NCBI RefSeq assembly: GCF_028737255.1
Contig: NZ_JAQZAN010000007.1
Coordinates: 62,001 to 126,000 of the forward strand
Direction of reading: 5' to 3'
From: Actinomycetospora straminea
GTDB taxonomy: Bacteria; Actinomycetota; Actinomycetes; Mycobacteriales; Pseudonocardiaceae
Length of the DNA stretch: 64,000 nt
A program made the translations under genes and the position numbers. This document shows, one piece after another, positions 33,347-40,947 of the stretch (position 1 is its first letter; each line of letters starts with the position of its first letter). The notes below the pieces were generated by a model that saw only the letters and a program-made list of their open reading frames with translations, made no database searches and was not told the origin of the DNA.

Positions 33347-33474
33347 CGCACGGTGCCCGCTCGGGCCGTTCGGCGGCGGATCTGGGCCGGAGAGCCCCTG
33401 GTCCGGGCCGCGGCGAGCGGTGGGCTGACCGTGAGGGCGTCCGCTCCGGGCGCCCGACCGGTCGAGGAGGAACC

Positions 33475-34257
33475 GTGCTCGAGAAGATGACCGACGTCCC
33501 GCCCGAGATCGTCGCCGTCCGCGCGGCCGGGGTGCTCACCCGCGGGGAGTACGACGCGGTCGTGCTGCCGATGCTGCAGGAGACCGAGGGCACGGAGCGC
33601 CGGATGCGCGTGCTCTGCCAGGTCGAGGACGACTACACCGGGCTCACCCCGCCCGCCCTGTGGGAGGACCTCCGTCTCGGCGTGCGCGCGATCGGGCGCT
33701 TCGCGGCGTGCGCGGTCGTCACCGACATCTCCTGGATCCGCACCGCGAGCCGTCTCGCCGCCTTCGCGGTGCCCTACCCGCTGCGGGTGTTCGGCCTCGC
33801 CGAGCGCGAGGACGCGGTGGCGTGGCTGCTCGCGCAGCCCGAGGCGGCGCACATCCGGACGCGGACCGACCCGGGGACCGGCGTGGTCGTGGTCGAGGTC
33901 GACCGCCCGCTGCGGACCGCCGACATCGAGGCCCTGGCCGCCGCCGTCGACGGCGAGCTGGCCTCCACGCCGGAGCTGCGCGGCCTGGTCCTGCACGCCC
34001 CCGGCGTGCCGGGCTGGGAGAACGTCGCCGCGCTGTGGCGCCACCTCGGCTTCGTGGCGGGCCACCAGCGCCGTCTGCGGCGCCTGGCGGTCGCCGTCGA
34101 CGGCAGGGTGCCGTCCGTCGGCGCGACGATCGCCGACCGGGCGCTGCACCCGGTCGTCCGCCACTTCCCCTCCGCGGAGCTGGACGCGGCGATCGCCTGG
34201 GCCGCGGCCGAGGACGCGCGGCAGGACGGCGAGGTGTCGGCCGGCGCCGGCGGCTGA
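33475..34257 (+). CDS. protein with two SpoIIAA-like (STAS) domains
   Basis: A 260-residue protein. The first half (1-125) fits the SpoIIAA-like family (DUF3478): EIVAVRAAGVLTRGEYDAVVLPML, then VLCQVEDDYTGLTPPALWED and CAVVTDISWIRTASRLAAF with PLRVFGLAEREDAVAWL. The second half repeats the fold with weaker similarity (LRTADIEALAAAVDGELAST and AIAWAAAEDARQ). Such domains bind partner proteins or lipid; the catalytic role is unknown. GGAGGA precedes the GTG. It is followed by a one-domain relative at 34397. Confidence 0.75.
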   Translation: MLEKMTDVPPEIVAVRAAGVLTRGEYDAVVLPMLQETEGTERRMRVLCQVEDDYTGLTPPALWEDLRLGVRAIGRFAACAVVTDISWIRTASRLAAFAVPYPLRVFGLAEREDAVAWLLAQPEAAHIRTRTDPGTGVVVVEVDRPLRTADIEALAAAVDGELASTPELRGLVLHAPGVPGWENVAALWRHLGFVAGHQRRLRRLAVAVDGRVPSVGATIADRALHPVVRHFPSAELDAAIAWAAAEDARQDGEVSAGAGG

Positions 34258-34263
34258 CGGACC

Positions 34264-34278
34264 GGGACCGGAGGTCCC
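34264..34278 (+). promoter_or_regulatory. DosR-like palindrome, long-spaced variant
   Basis: GGGACCGGAGGTCCC, with the right arm displaced one base as at 16179 and 61502. It lies 119 bases before the next start. Confidence 0.5.
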
Positions 34279-34286
34279 CGCGGGCG

Positions 34287-34301
34287 GGGACCCTCGGCCC
34301 G
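34287..34301 (+). promoter_or_regulatory. DosR-like box
   Basis: GGGACCCTCGGCCCG, 23 bases after the previous box. Just downstream, CGTTCGGCCCTG provides a further right-half site. Confidence 0.6.
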
Positions 34302-34396
34302 TCGTTCGGCCCTGCCGGTGCCCGCCCGCCCGCCGGACCGTGGTCGCGAGCGGGGCGCCGACGGGGCCGCGGCCCCCCCGAGGACGGGAGACGGAC

Positions 34397-34825
34397 ATGT
34401 TGCGCAGGATCCCGGGGCTCCCGGACCGGATCGCGGCGTTCGACGCCGTGGGCCGGATCTCGGCGGACGACTACGCCGCCACGGTGGAGCCGCTCCTGAC
34501 CGAGGCCGAGGGGGAGGGGCGCCGGCTGCGGATCCTGGTGCGGATGGGGCCGGAGTACGAGGGCTTCACCGCGGGTGCCGTGTGGGGCAAGGCCGAGGCG
34601 TGGATGCGCCACCCGCGGCTGTGGCGCTCCATCGAGGGCTACGCGCTCGTCAGCGACATCGGGTGGGTCGACGAGTTCGCCCACCTCGCGAGCTTCCTCG
34701 TCTCCTTCCCGATGCGGGTCTTCGGCCTGGACGGCTTCGACGAGGCCGTCACCTGGCTCGCGGAGCTGCCGCACACCGCCGGCGCGACCCACGACGAGGG
34801 CCCCGCCCCGGCCGCCGCACCGTGA
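34397..34825 (+). CDS. SpoIIAA-like (STAS) protein
   Basis: A 142-residue protein aligning with the first half of the 33475-34257 product: RIAAFDAVGRISADDYAATV, LRILVRMGPEYEGFTAGAVW, YALVSDIGWVDEFAHLASFL and PMRVFGLDGFDEAVTWL. The family usually has 120-130 residues. The ATG at 34397 has a GGAGACGG ribosome site. The boxes lie immediately upstream, and PEP synthase follows 47 bases later, probably in the same transcript. Confidence 0.8.
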   Translation: MLRRIPGLPDRIAAFDAVGRISADDYAATVEPLLTEAEGEGRRLRILVRMGPEYEGFTAGAVWGKAEAWMRHPRLWRSIEGYALVSDIGWVDEFAHLASFLVSFPMRVFGLDGFDEAVTWLAELPHTAGATHDEGPAPAAAP

Positions 34826-34872
34826 GGCGCGGCTGACTGCACGGCGCCGCCGACGACCCCGGGAGGACGACG

Positions 34873-37221
34873 TTGAGCACCACCGCCGAGCGACCGGCGA
34901 CCGGGGTCGTGCGGCCCCTGGGGGACCTGCGCGCCACCGACGCCGAGGAGGTCGGGGGCAAGGCCGCCCACCTCGGCGAGCTGATCGCCGCGGGCCTCCC
35001 GGTGCCCGACGGGTTCGTGCTCCCGGCCGACGGCTACCGGTCCGCGATGGAGGCCGCCGGCGTGCGCGCCGCCCTGGCCGACGGCCACGCGGAGGCGCTC
35101 ACGGCGCCGCCCGACCGCCTGCCCGACCTCTGCGCGGCGCTCGCCGACCGCGTCCACGCGGCGGGGATGCCGCCGGCGCTCGCCGAGCACGTCCACGCGG
35201 CGTGGAAGGCTCTCGGCGAGCCCGTGGTCGCGGTGCGCTCGTCGGCGGTCGGCGAGGACGGCGCGCAGGCGTCGTTCGCCGGCATGAACGCCTCCTTCAC
35301 CAACGTCCGGGACGGCGACGAGCTGGCCCGGCGGATCGTGGACTGCTGGGCGTCGCTGTTCGGCGCGCGGGTCGTCGCCTACCGCGCGGCCCGCGGGTTC
35401 CGCAGCGAGCCGGCCATCGCGGTCGTCGTGCAGGCGATGGTGCCGGCCGACCGCGCCGGCGTCGCCTTCACCGCCGACCCCCGCACCGGCGAGCGCGGAC
35501 GCGTGCTGATCGAGGCCGCGCTCGGCCAGGGCGAGGTGGTGGTCGGCGGCACGGTCGAGCCGGACACCTACGAGGTCGACGCGGAGGGCCGGCTGCGCGC
35601 GATGCGGGTCGGCACCCAGACCCACGAGGTCGTGCGGGGACCCGACGGCGCCGACGTCACCGTGCCCCTCGACCCGGCTCGCGGCACCGCACCCGTCCTG
35701 CACCCCGACGAGATCGTCGCGGTCGCGGCCCTCGCCCGGCGGGTGGAGGCGCACTACGGGCGGCCGCAGGACGTGGAGTGGGCGTTCGCCGGGGAGCGCC
35801 TGTGGCTCGTCCAGGCCCGCCCGGTCACGACCGGCCTCGACGTCGGCGCGGGCGACCGTGCCCCGGTCCTGCTGCGCGGCCTCCCGGCGGCGCCGGGTCG
35901 CGGCAGCGGGCCGGTCCGGGTCCTGCGCACCGCCGAGGAGGGCGCCGCGCTGGCGCCGGGAGAGGTGCTGGTCGCCCCGCTGACCAACCCCGACTGGTTG
36001 CCGACCCTGCGGCGCGCGGCGGCGATCGTCACCGACACCGGGGGCGCGACGTGCCACGCCGCGATCGCCGCGCGCGAGCTCGGGGTGCCGTGCGTCGTCG
36101 GCACCCGTGACGGGACGACCGTGCTGACCGACGGCCGGGTCGTCACCGTCGAGGGCAGCACGGGCGAGGTCCTGGCCGGCGTGGTCGCCGGGGAGGGCAC
36201 CGCGGACGGCCTCGGGGCGGGCGTCGTCGCCACCCGGCCCGGAGGCGTGGTGGCGCGCACGGGGACGGACGTCGCCGAGGTGCCCCCGGCGGCGCCGGCC
36301 GGCGAGGCCCCGGCCCTCGGCACGGAGGTCCACGTCAACCTGGCCCTGCCCGAGGCCGCGGAGCGCGTGGCGGCCCGACCGGGCGTCGACGGCGTCGGGC
36401 TGCTCCGGGCCGAGTTCCTCCTGACCGCCGCGCTCGGCGGCGTGCACCCGCGGGAGGTGGTGGCCCGCGGGGAGCAGGAGGCGTTCGTCGACCGGGTGGC
36501 CGCGTCGGTCGGGACCATCGCCCGGGCCTTCGCCCCGCGCCCGGTGCTCTACCGGACCACCGACCTGCGCAGCAACGAGTTCCGGGGCCTGGTCGGGGGC
36601 GACCGCCACGAGCCGGTGGAGAGCAACCCGATGATCGGCTTCCGCGGGGCCTACCGCTACCTGCGCGAGCCGGAGGTGTTCGCCCTCGAACTGCGCGCCC
36701 TCGCCCGCGTCCGGGAGCAGTCGCCGAACGTGCACGTCATGCTGCCCTTCGTCCGGACCCGCTGGGAGCTCGAGGCGTGCCTCGAGCTCGTCGACGCCGG
36801 ACCGCTCGGCCGGGAGCGGGGCCTGCAACGGTGGCTGACCGCCGAGGTGCCCTCGGTCGTCCACCGGCTGCCGGAGTACATCGCCGCCGGCATCGACGGG
36901 GTCTCGATCGGCAGCAACGACCTCACCCAGCTGATGCTCGGCGTCGACCGGGACAGCGAGCGCTGCGCCGAGGTGTACGACGAGGGCGACGCCGCGGTGG
37001 TCGACGCCATCGAACGGATCATCCGCACCGCGCGCGATCGCGGGGTGCCGACGTCGCTGTGCGGCCAGGCGCCGACGCGCCGGCCGGAGTACGCCGAGGT
37101 GCTGGTCCGGGCCGGGATCGACGCGGTGTCGGTCGACCCGCACGCCGTCGACGCGGTGCGGGTCGCCATCGGCCGCGCCGAGCGGCGCGTGCTGCTCGAC
37201 GCCGCGCGGGGCCGGGGCTGA
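34873..37221 (+). CDS. ppsA: phosphoenolpyruvate synthase
   Basis: A 782-residue PEP synthase/PPDK-family enzyme that turns pyruvate and ATP into PEP, AMP and phosphate. Domains: an ATP-grasp N-terminal domain (GGKAAHLGELIAAGLPVPDGF, VAVRSSAVGEDGAQASFAG); the swivelling phospho-His domain with H395 in TDTGGATCHAAIAA; and the PEP/pyruvate barrel (GLLRAEFLL, RTTDLRSNEFRGL, SIGSNDLTQLMLGVDRDS, SLCGQAP with the catalytic Cys). Start: TTG at 34873, preceded by GGGAGGACG. The direction favours gluconeogenesis, fitting lipid or lactate use in dormancy, which is inference. Confidence 0.93.
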   Translation: MSTTAERPATGVVRPLGDLRATDAEEVGGKAAHLGELIAAGLPVPDGFVLPADGYRSAMEAAGVRAALADGHAEALTAPPDRLPDLCAALADRVHAAGMPPALAEHVHAAWKALGEPVVAVRSSAVGEDGAQASFAGMNASFTNVRDGDELARRIVDCWASLFGARVVAYRAARGFRSEPAIAVVVQAMVPADRAGVAFTADPRTGERGRVLIEAALGQGEVVVGGTVEPDTYEVDAEGRLRAMRVGTQTHEVVRGPDGADVTVPLDPARGTAPVLHPDEIVAVAALARRVEAHYGRPQDVEWAFAGERLWLVQARPVTTGLDVGAGDRAPVLLRGLPAAPGRGSGPVRVLRTAEEGAALAPGEVLVAPLTNPDWLPTLRRAAAIVTDTGGATCHAAIAARELGVPCVVGTRDGTTVLTDGRVVTVEGSTGEVLAGVVAGEGTADGLGAGVVATRPGGVVARTGTDVAEVPPAAPAGEAPALGTEVHVNLALPEAAERVAARPGVDGVGLLRAEFLLTAALGGVHPREVVARGEQEAFVDRVAASVGTIARAFAPRPVLYRTTDLRSNEFRGLVGGDRHEPVESNPMIGFRGAYRYLREPEVFALELRALARVREQSPNVHVMLPFVRTRWELEACLELVDAGPLGRERGLQRWLTAEVPSVVHRLPEYIAAGIDGVSIGSNDLTQLMLGVDRDSERCAEVYDEGDAAVVDAIERIIRTARDRGVPTSLCGQAPTRRPEYAEVLVRAGIDAVSVDPHAVDAVRVAIGRAERRVLLDAARGRG

Positions 37222-37271
37222 CCCCGGGCCCTCCGACCCGCTCCCGACCCGTCCGCCCGGGGCGGTCGACC

Positions 37272-37286
37272 GGGTCCGAGGACCCT
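37272..37286 (+). promoter_or_regulatory. weak DosR-like box
   Basis: GGGTCCGAGGACCCT is symmetric but has T for A in the left arm. It lies 49 bases before the small gene at 37321. Confidence 0.35.
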
Positions 37287-37320
37287 GCCGCGCGCCGGCC
37301 GGTCGGGACACCGTCGCCGC

Positions 37321-37443
37321 ATGACTCCCCACGCCACGGACCACCGCGTCCCGCACGGCGGACCCGCCGCCCGCGTCGCCCCGTGCGTCGTGAGCGACCT
37401 GGAGACCGACCTGGAGGCGGGCGGGTCCCGCCCGGGGCCATGA
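37321..37443 (+). CDS. 40-aa small protein overlapping the next gene
   Basis: ATG at 37321; the frame encodes 40 polar residues with His/Arg at the start and LETDLEAGG near the end. Its TGA overlaps the ATG of the membrane-protein gene (ATGA), so it may act as a translated leader. No family recognised. Confidence 0.4.
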   Translation: MTPHATDHRVPHGGPAARVAPCVVSDLETDLEAGGSRPGP

Positions 37444-37778
37444 GACGCCGCGACGTCGCCGCCGGCCTCCTCGTGCTCGCGGCGGTGCTGGTGTGGCTGC
37501 TGGGCACCACGACGGTGCTCGCGCCGTTCGACGGGGTGCGCGGGTCGGCGCTGCTGGTCACGGCGCTCGGCGTGGCGGCCGAGGTCGTCGGTGGGGCGTG
37601 GCGCGGCCGGATCTCGCCGGCAGCGATGCGGGGCCCGGCCGCGCTCGGCCTGGTGACGGCGATCGTCGCCGTGGTCACGGTGGTGTCCGGCAGTCCTGCG
37701 GGCCTGTTCGTGCTCGTGCTGCTGACGGTGGTGCTGTGGATGCTGGCGACGCTGCGCCACCTGACGGGTCCGCGGTAG
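37440..37778 (+). CDS. four-helix membrane protein, paralogue of 63424-63831
   Basis: A 112-residue protein. RRRDVAAGLLVLAAVLVWLL opens, then ALLVTALGVAAEVVGGAWRG, ALGLVTAIVAVVTVVSG and FVLVLLTVVLWMLATLRHLT close. The 135-residue protein at 63424 shares the order (NDVVAGFLVLAAV, VVLVLGLTAAVVGGSWR, VVLTVVLWLLATVHHLT). The pair sits near the middle and right end of the island. Function unknown. Confidence 0.7.
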   Translation: MRRRDVAAGLLVLAAVLVWLLGTTTVLAPFDGVRGSALLVTALGVAAEVVGGAWRGRISPAAMRGPAALGLVTAIVAVVTVVSGSPAGLFVLVLLTVVLWMLATLRHLTGPR

Positions 37779-37787
37779 CGCCGCGCT

Positions 37788-39155
37788 TCAGGAGTCGGTG
37801 TCCGCGCCGTCCGTCCGGGCGGTCGCTGTGGGCTCGGTGGGCTCGGTGGGCTCGGTCTCGGTCGGCTCGGTCGGCTCGGTCGGCTCGGTCTCGGTCTCGC
37901 TCGGCTCCGTCGGTGCGGTCGGTGTCGGTGCAGTCGGTGTCGGTGCGGTCGGTGCGCTCGGGGTGGGGCGCTCCGTGGTGGACGGGGCCGACGGGGTCGA
38001 TGGGGTCGCGGACGGGCGGGTCGCGCGCGGCTCGCCGGGTTCCCCGGTGGTCGTATCGGCGTCGGCCGGCGCCGGCTCGACCGCCCCACCGGGGGCCGAC
38101 GATCGGGTCGCGGCGACGGGGGAGACGTCCGCGGTCCGGGGGGTCGCCCGGACACTCGTCCGTGGGTCCGGCGCGCTCGGCCGGTGCGCCGTGGTGCTGC
38201 TCGGCGCGGCGACGGCGGGGCGACCGGGCGGGGCCACGAGGGCGGACCCGCCCGGGGCCGGGTGCCCGAGGAGGGCCCCGGCCGTCGACGCGCCCAGCAC
38301 GAGCCCGCCGAGCACCGCGACCGCACCGATCGCGCGGGCGAGGCGGCGCCGTGCCCGCAGGCTCGTCGCGGCGACGTCGGGGCCGCCCCGGGACGCGGCC
38401 GTGATCGCGGCCAGCGTCGAGGCCACCTCGACGGCGTCGGGACGCTGCTCCGGCGCGACCGCCGTCATGCGCCGGCCCAGCGCCCGCAGGGCGCGTGCGC
38501 CGGGCGAAAGGGGCCGGCGCACGGGGGCGTCGAGGAGCACGCGGCCCAGCGCGTGGACGTCGGCGGCGGGACCGGTGTGCCCGGTGGCCTGCTCCGGTGC
38601 GCGGAAGGGGGTGGCGTCGGCGAGCCCGGACCACTGCTCGACCAGGCCGGCGACGCCGCACTCGGCGACGACCGGGTGGCCCCCGCCGAGCAGGACCCGG
38701 GCCGGGGTGAGCGCCCCGTGGACCGCACCGCGACGGTGCACCTCGGCGAGGATGCCGGCCACGGCCCGGACGAGGTCGGCGAGCTCGGGCACCGTGCAGC
38801 GCGTCGCCAACCGCTGCTCGAGCGTCGGCCCCGGGACGCGCTGACAGACCAGGAAGAGCTCGCCCGCGTGCACCCCGCCGTCGTAGAGCTCGGCCAGCCC
38901 GGGCCGGTGCAGGTGCAGCCGGGCCGTCGGCGCCGCGGGCAGCATGGGCTCGCGGTCGGTGCCGGGCGCGGGCGCGACGAGGACGAGGGCGACCGCGCGT
39001 TGCAGGCGCGTGTCCCACCCCTCGTGCACGCGCCGCCGAGGGTCGGCGGTCAGCAGATGCCCGAGCCGGTAGCGGTCGCCGACGAGGGAGGCGTCGGCGG
39101 TCGCCGACTCCGTCGCGGCCGGCTGCTCGACCAGGTGCACGACGAGCCCCCTCAC
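37788..39155 (-). CDS. pseudokinase-like membrane protein with a Thr-Pro-Glu-rich repeat tail
   Basis: A 455-residue protein. Residues 20-280 follow the Ser/Thr kinase fold: YRLGHLLTADPRRRVHEGWD, LVLVAPAPGT, and a catalytic-loop region HRRGAVHGALTPARVLLGGG. The catalytic Asp of HRD and the metal Asp of DFG are missing (VHGALTP; ECGVAG), and no Lys-Glu pair is obvious, so it is a likely pseudokinase. A transmembrane helix (LARAIGAVAVLGGLVLGAST) is followed by about 130 residues of Thr/Pro/Glu/Ser repeats, probably outside the cell or on the surface. Start: GTG at 39155 (GTG at 39140 possible). It converges with the 37440 gene. Confidence 0.7.
   Translation of the reverse strand: MRGLVVHLVEQPAATESATADASLVGDRYRLGHLLTADPRRRVHEGWDTRLQRAVALVLVAPAPGTDREPMLPAAPTARLHLHRPGLAELYDGGVHAGELFLVCQRVPGPTLEQRLATRCTVPELADLVRAVAGILAEVHRRGAVHGALTPARVLLGGGHPVVAECGVAGLVEQWSGLADATPFRAPEQATGHTGPAADVHALGRVLLDAPVRRPLSPGARALRALGRRMTAVAPEQRPDAVEVASTLAAITAASRGGPDVAATSLRARRRLARAIGAVAVLGGLVLGASTAGALLGHPAPGGSALVAPPGRPAVAAPSSTTAHRPSAPDPRTSVRATPRTADVSPVAATRSSAPGGAVEPAPADADTTTGEPGEPRATRPSATPSTPSAPSTTERPTPSAPTAPTPTAPTPTAPTEPSETETEPTEPTEPTETEPTEPTEPTATARTDGADTDS
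37818..37990 (-). repeat. short tandem repeats encoding a (T-E-P)n-type tail
   Basis: The DNA repeats 6-12-base units (GGCTCGGTC, GTCGGTGTCGGTGC on the top strand). They encode TEPTEPTEPTETEP-like runs at the C-terminus of the pseudokinase-like protein. Copy number may vary between strains. Confidence 0.7.
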
Positions 39156-39244
39156 GATCGGTGCCGGCGAGCGTGGCCGGGCGTCGGAGGGGGCGACACG
39201 GTCGCCGGCACCCTCCCGGGCGGGACGGGATACCGGGCCAGGGC

Positions 39245-39259
39245 AGGCCGTTCGTCCCT
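39245..39259 (+). promoter_or_regulatory. DosR-like box of hsp20 (weak left arm)
   Basis: AGGCCGTTCGTCCCT, good in the right arm and centre, 49 bases before the hsp20 start at 39308. Confidence 0.45.
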
Positions 39260-39307
39260 GGAGGCACACCCCGGCCCGCCAGAGCATCGGCCCCGGAGGT
39301 GGAGATC

Positions 39308-39775
39308 ATGGCAATCACCCGACGAGCGCCCATGACCTCGGGCGACGTGTTCCGGCAGTTCGACCGCATGTTCGAGGACTGGATGCGGGCGTTCCCCGCC
39401 CGTGCGTGGGACCGGCCGGCGCTGCAGGCTCCCGAGGAGATCATCAAGGTCGACGAGTACCGCGAGGACGGCGACCTCGTGATCAAGGCGGAGATCCCCG
39501 GCATCGACCCGGAGAAGGACCTGCGCCTGACGATCGACAACGGGATCCTCGACCTGCGGGCCGAGCGCAGGATCACCGAGGACACCGAGGACAAGGGCTA
39601 CCACCGGCACGAGCTGCGCTACGGGACGTTCGCCCGCCGGCTGCCCCTGCCGGAGGGGGTGGATCCGGCGGGCGTGACCGCGTCCTACACCGACGGCATG
39701 CTCTCGGTCCGGATCCCGATGCCGGCGCTGGAGAAGGGCCCCGAGCCCACGACCATCCCCATCGAGAAGGGCTGA
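39308..39775 (+). CDS. Hsp20 small heat shock protein (HspX/Acr-like)
   Basis: A 155-residue chaperone of the class of M. tuberculosis HspX. N-terminal arm: RRAPMTSGDVFRQFDRMFED (amphipathic). Alpha-crystallin domain: DGDLVIKAEIPGIDPEKDLRL, LDLRAERRITE, ELRYGTFARRLPLPEGVDP and SYTDGMLSVRIPMPA. The tail TTIPIEKG contains the I-x-I type anchor. HspX accumulates in non-growing, oxygen-starved mycobacteria and prevents protein aggregation. Start: ATG at 39308 behind GGAGGTGGAG. Followed by a strong terminator at 39790. Confidence 0.93.
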   Translation: MAITRRAPMTSGDVFRQFDRMFEDWMRAFPARAWDRPALQAPEEIIKVDEYREDGDLVIKAEIPGIDPEKDLRLTIDNGILDLRAERRITEDTEDKGYHRHELRYGTFARRLPLPEGVDPAGVTASYTDGMLSVRIPMPALEKGPEPTTIPIEKG

Positions 39776-39789
39776 CAGGCCGCGCTGCT

Positions 39790-39825
39790 CCGGGGTCGGG
39801 TCGCCGATCGGCGGCCCGACCCCGG
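39790..39825. terminator. strong bidirectional hairpin terminator
   Basis: CCGGGGTCGGG (39790-39800) pairs with CCCGACCCCGG (39815-39825), and the loop CGCCGATCGGCG is itself palindromic. It sits between convergent genes (hsp20 ends 39775; minus-strand gene ends 39849), so it likely terminates both. Confidence 0.75.
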
Positions 39826-39848
39826 CGTGCGCCGGCCCCGCACACCTG

Positions 39849-40175
39849 TCAGGTCGCCCCCGCCCGGCCCGGGGCGTCGCGGGGGAGGTCGCCGGACAGA
39901 TCGCGGCGGGCGGCGTCGAGGACCACGTCTCCGGTGCGGTCGTCGACGAGCGGGCCGGCGTCGACGAGCGGGCCGGCGGGGAGCCCGCCCCCCGGTCGGA
40001 CGGCGAGGCGGTGCGGCCGCCTGACCTCGTCGTCGCCGATCCCGACCCGCTCCGCGGTCCGGTGTTCGAGGTGTTCGAGGTGCTCGAGGCGCGCCTCCAC
40101 CCGCCGCACGAGCTCGACCAGGTCGTCGAGGCGGCTCAGCACCGCGTCCACCGCCGCTGCCGCGTCCTTGTCCAT
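39849..40175 (-). CDS. coiled-coil protein of unknown function
   Basis: A 108-residue protein. The first 45 residues form a heptad-like helix (VDAVLSRLDDLVELVRRVEA) that includes the short repeat LEHLEHLEH, made by three copies of a nine-base DNA repeat near 40062-40090. The rest is hydrophilic, Asp/Arg/Gly/Pro-rich and without recognised motifs. The start (ATG at 40175) has a close GGAG. It lies 23 bases after bpa in the same direction, so an operon is likely; a functional link is unproven. Confidence 0.6.
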   Translation of the reverse strand: MDKDAAAAVDAVLSRLDDLVELVRRVEARLEHLEHLEHRTAERVGIGDDEVRRPHRLAVRPGGGLPAGPLVDAGPLVDDRTGDVVLDAARRDLSGDLPRDAPGRAGAT

Positions 40176-40198
40176 CTCCGACCACCGCTCTCCGCCGA

Positions 40199-40792
40199 CT
40201 ACAGGTAGGGCGCCGACGCCGGCCGGGCCTCGCGCTGCTGGTTCGCCTCCTGCCGCAGCCGCTCGAGCTGCGAGCGCTGGGCCACCTGCTCGGCGGCGAA
40301 CGCCATCTGGGCACCCTGGAACAGGCCCTCCAGCCACCCGACGAGCTGGGCCTGGGCGATCCGCAGCTCCAGGTCGCTCGGCACCTCGTCGGCGGGCAGG
40401 CCGACGTCGAGGGCCCGGAGCTCCGCCCGCAGCTCGGGCCCGAGGTGGGCGACGAGCTCGTCGACGGCGTGGGTGCGCAGGTCCCGGACCCGCTGCCGGG
40501 CACCGTCGTCGAGCGGGGTGTCCCGGACCTCCTCGAGCACCTTGCGGATCATGGTGCCGATCCGCAGGAGCGGTCCGGCGTCGATGACCTCCCGCTCGGG
40601 TCCCGCGGCGGGCTCGGGCCCGGCCCGCACCGCACGCGGCACGGACGGGGCCGCGGCGGCCGGCGGGGCGCCGTCCCGGGACCAGCGCCGGGTGTCGTGG
40701 ACGACGGGACCCGCGACCGGCGCGCCCGTGGCGGCACCCGCGGCCTCGCCGTGGGCGTCCGTGCCCTGGTCCTCGCTCCGGCTCGTGACCAC
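40199..40792 (-). CDS. bpa: bacterial proteasome activator (Bpa/PafE-like)
   Basis: A 197-residue protein. After a disordered Ala/Pro-rich head (about 75 residues) the core reads IGTMIRKVLEEVRDTPLDDG, LGPELRAELRALDVGLPADE, VPSDLELRIAQAQLVGWLEG and LFQGAQMAFAAEQV. This matches M. tuberculosis Rv3780 and relatives, which form a ring that opens the 20S proteasome without ATP. The C-terminus ends APYL, like the QYL docking end of the family. Start: GTG at 40792 with GGAGGAG. The site-2 protease and VOC genes upstream run in the same direction. A weak DosR-like box lies near 40860. Confidence 0.9.
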   Translation of the reverse strand: MVTSRSEDQGTDAHGEAAGAATGAPVAGPVVHDTRRWSRDGAPPAAAAPSVPRAVRAGPEPAAGPEREVIDAGPLLRIGTMIRKVLEEVRDTPLDDGARQRVRDLRTHAVDELVAHLGPELRAELRALDVGLPADEVPSDLELRIAQAQLVGWLEGLFQGAQMAFAAEQVAQRSQLERLRQEANQQREARPASAPYL

Positions 40793-40853
40793 GTCTCCTC
40801 CAGGCGTTCGTCGACCGCTGCGAGCCTCCGCCCCGCCGCGGGCCCGGGACCAG

Positions 40854-40868
40854 GGGCGGACGGCCCCT
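40854..40868 (-). promoter_or_regulatory. weak DosR-like box upstream of bpa
   Basis: On the minus strand AGGGGCCGTCCGCCC (top strand GGGCGGACGGCCCCT), overlapping a second imperfect box GGGACCAGGGGCGGA (40844). It lies 62 bases before the bpa start. Confidence 0.4.
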
Positions 40869-40947
40869 CCTGCCGGGACGTCCCGGCGTCACACCGCGAC
40901 CGGGCGCCACGGCCCGGGCGGCCGCGCCGGGCGGGGGCCCCGGCCCG

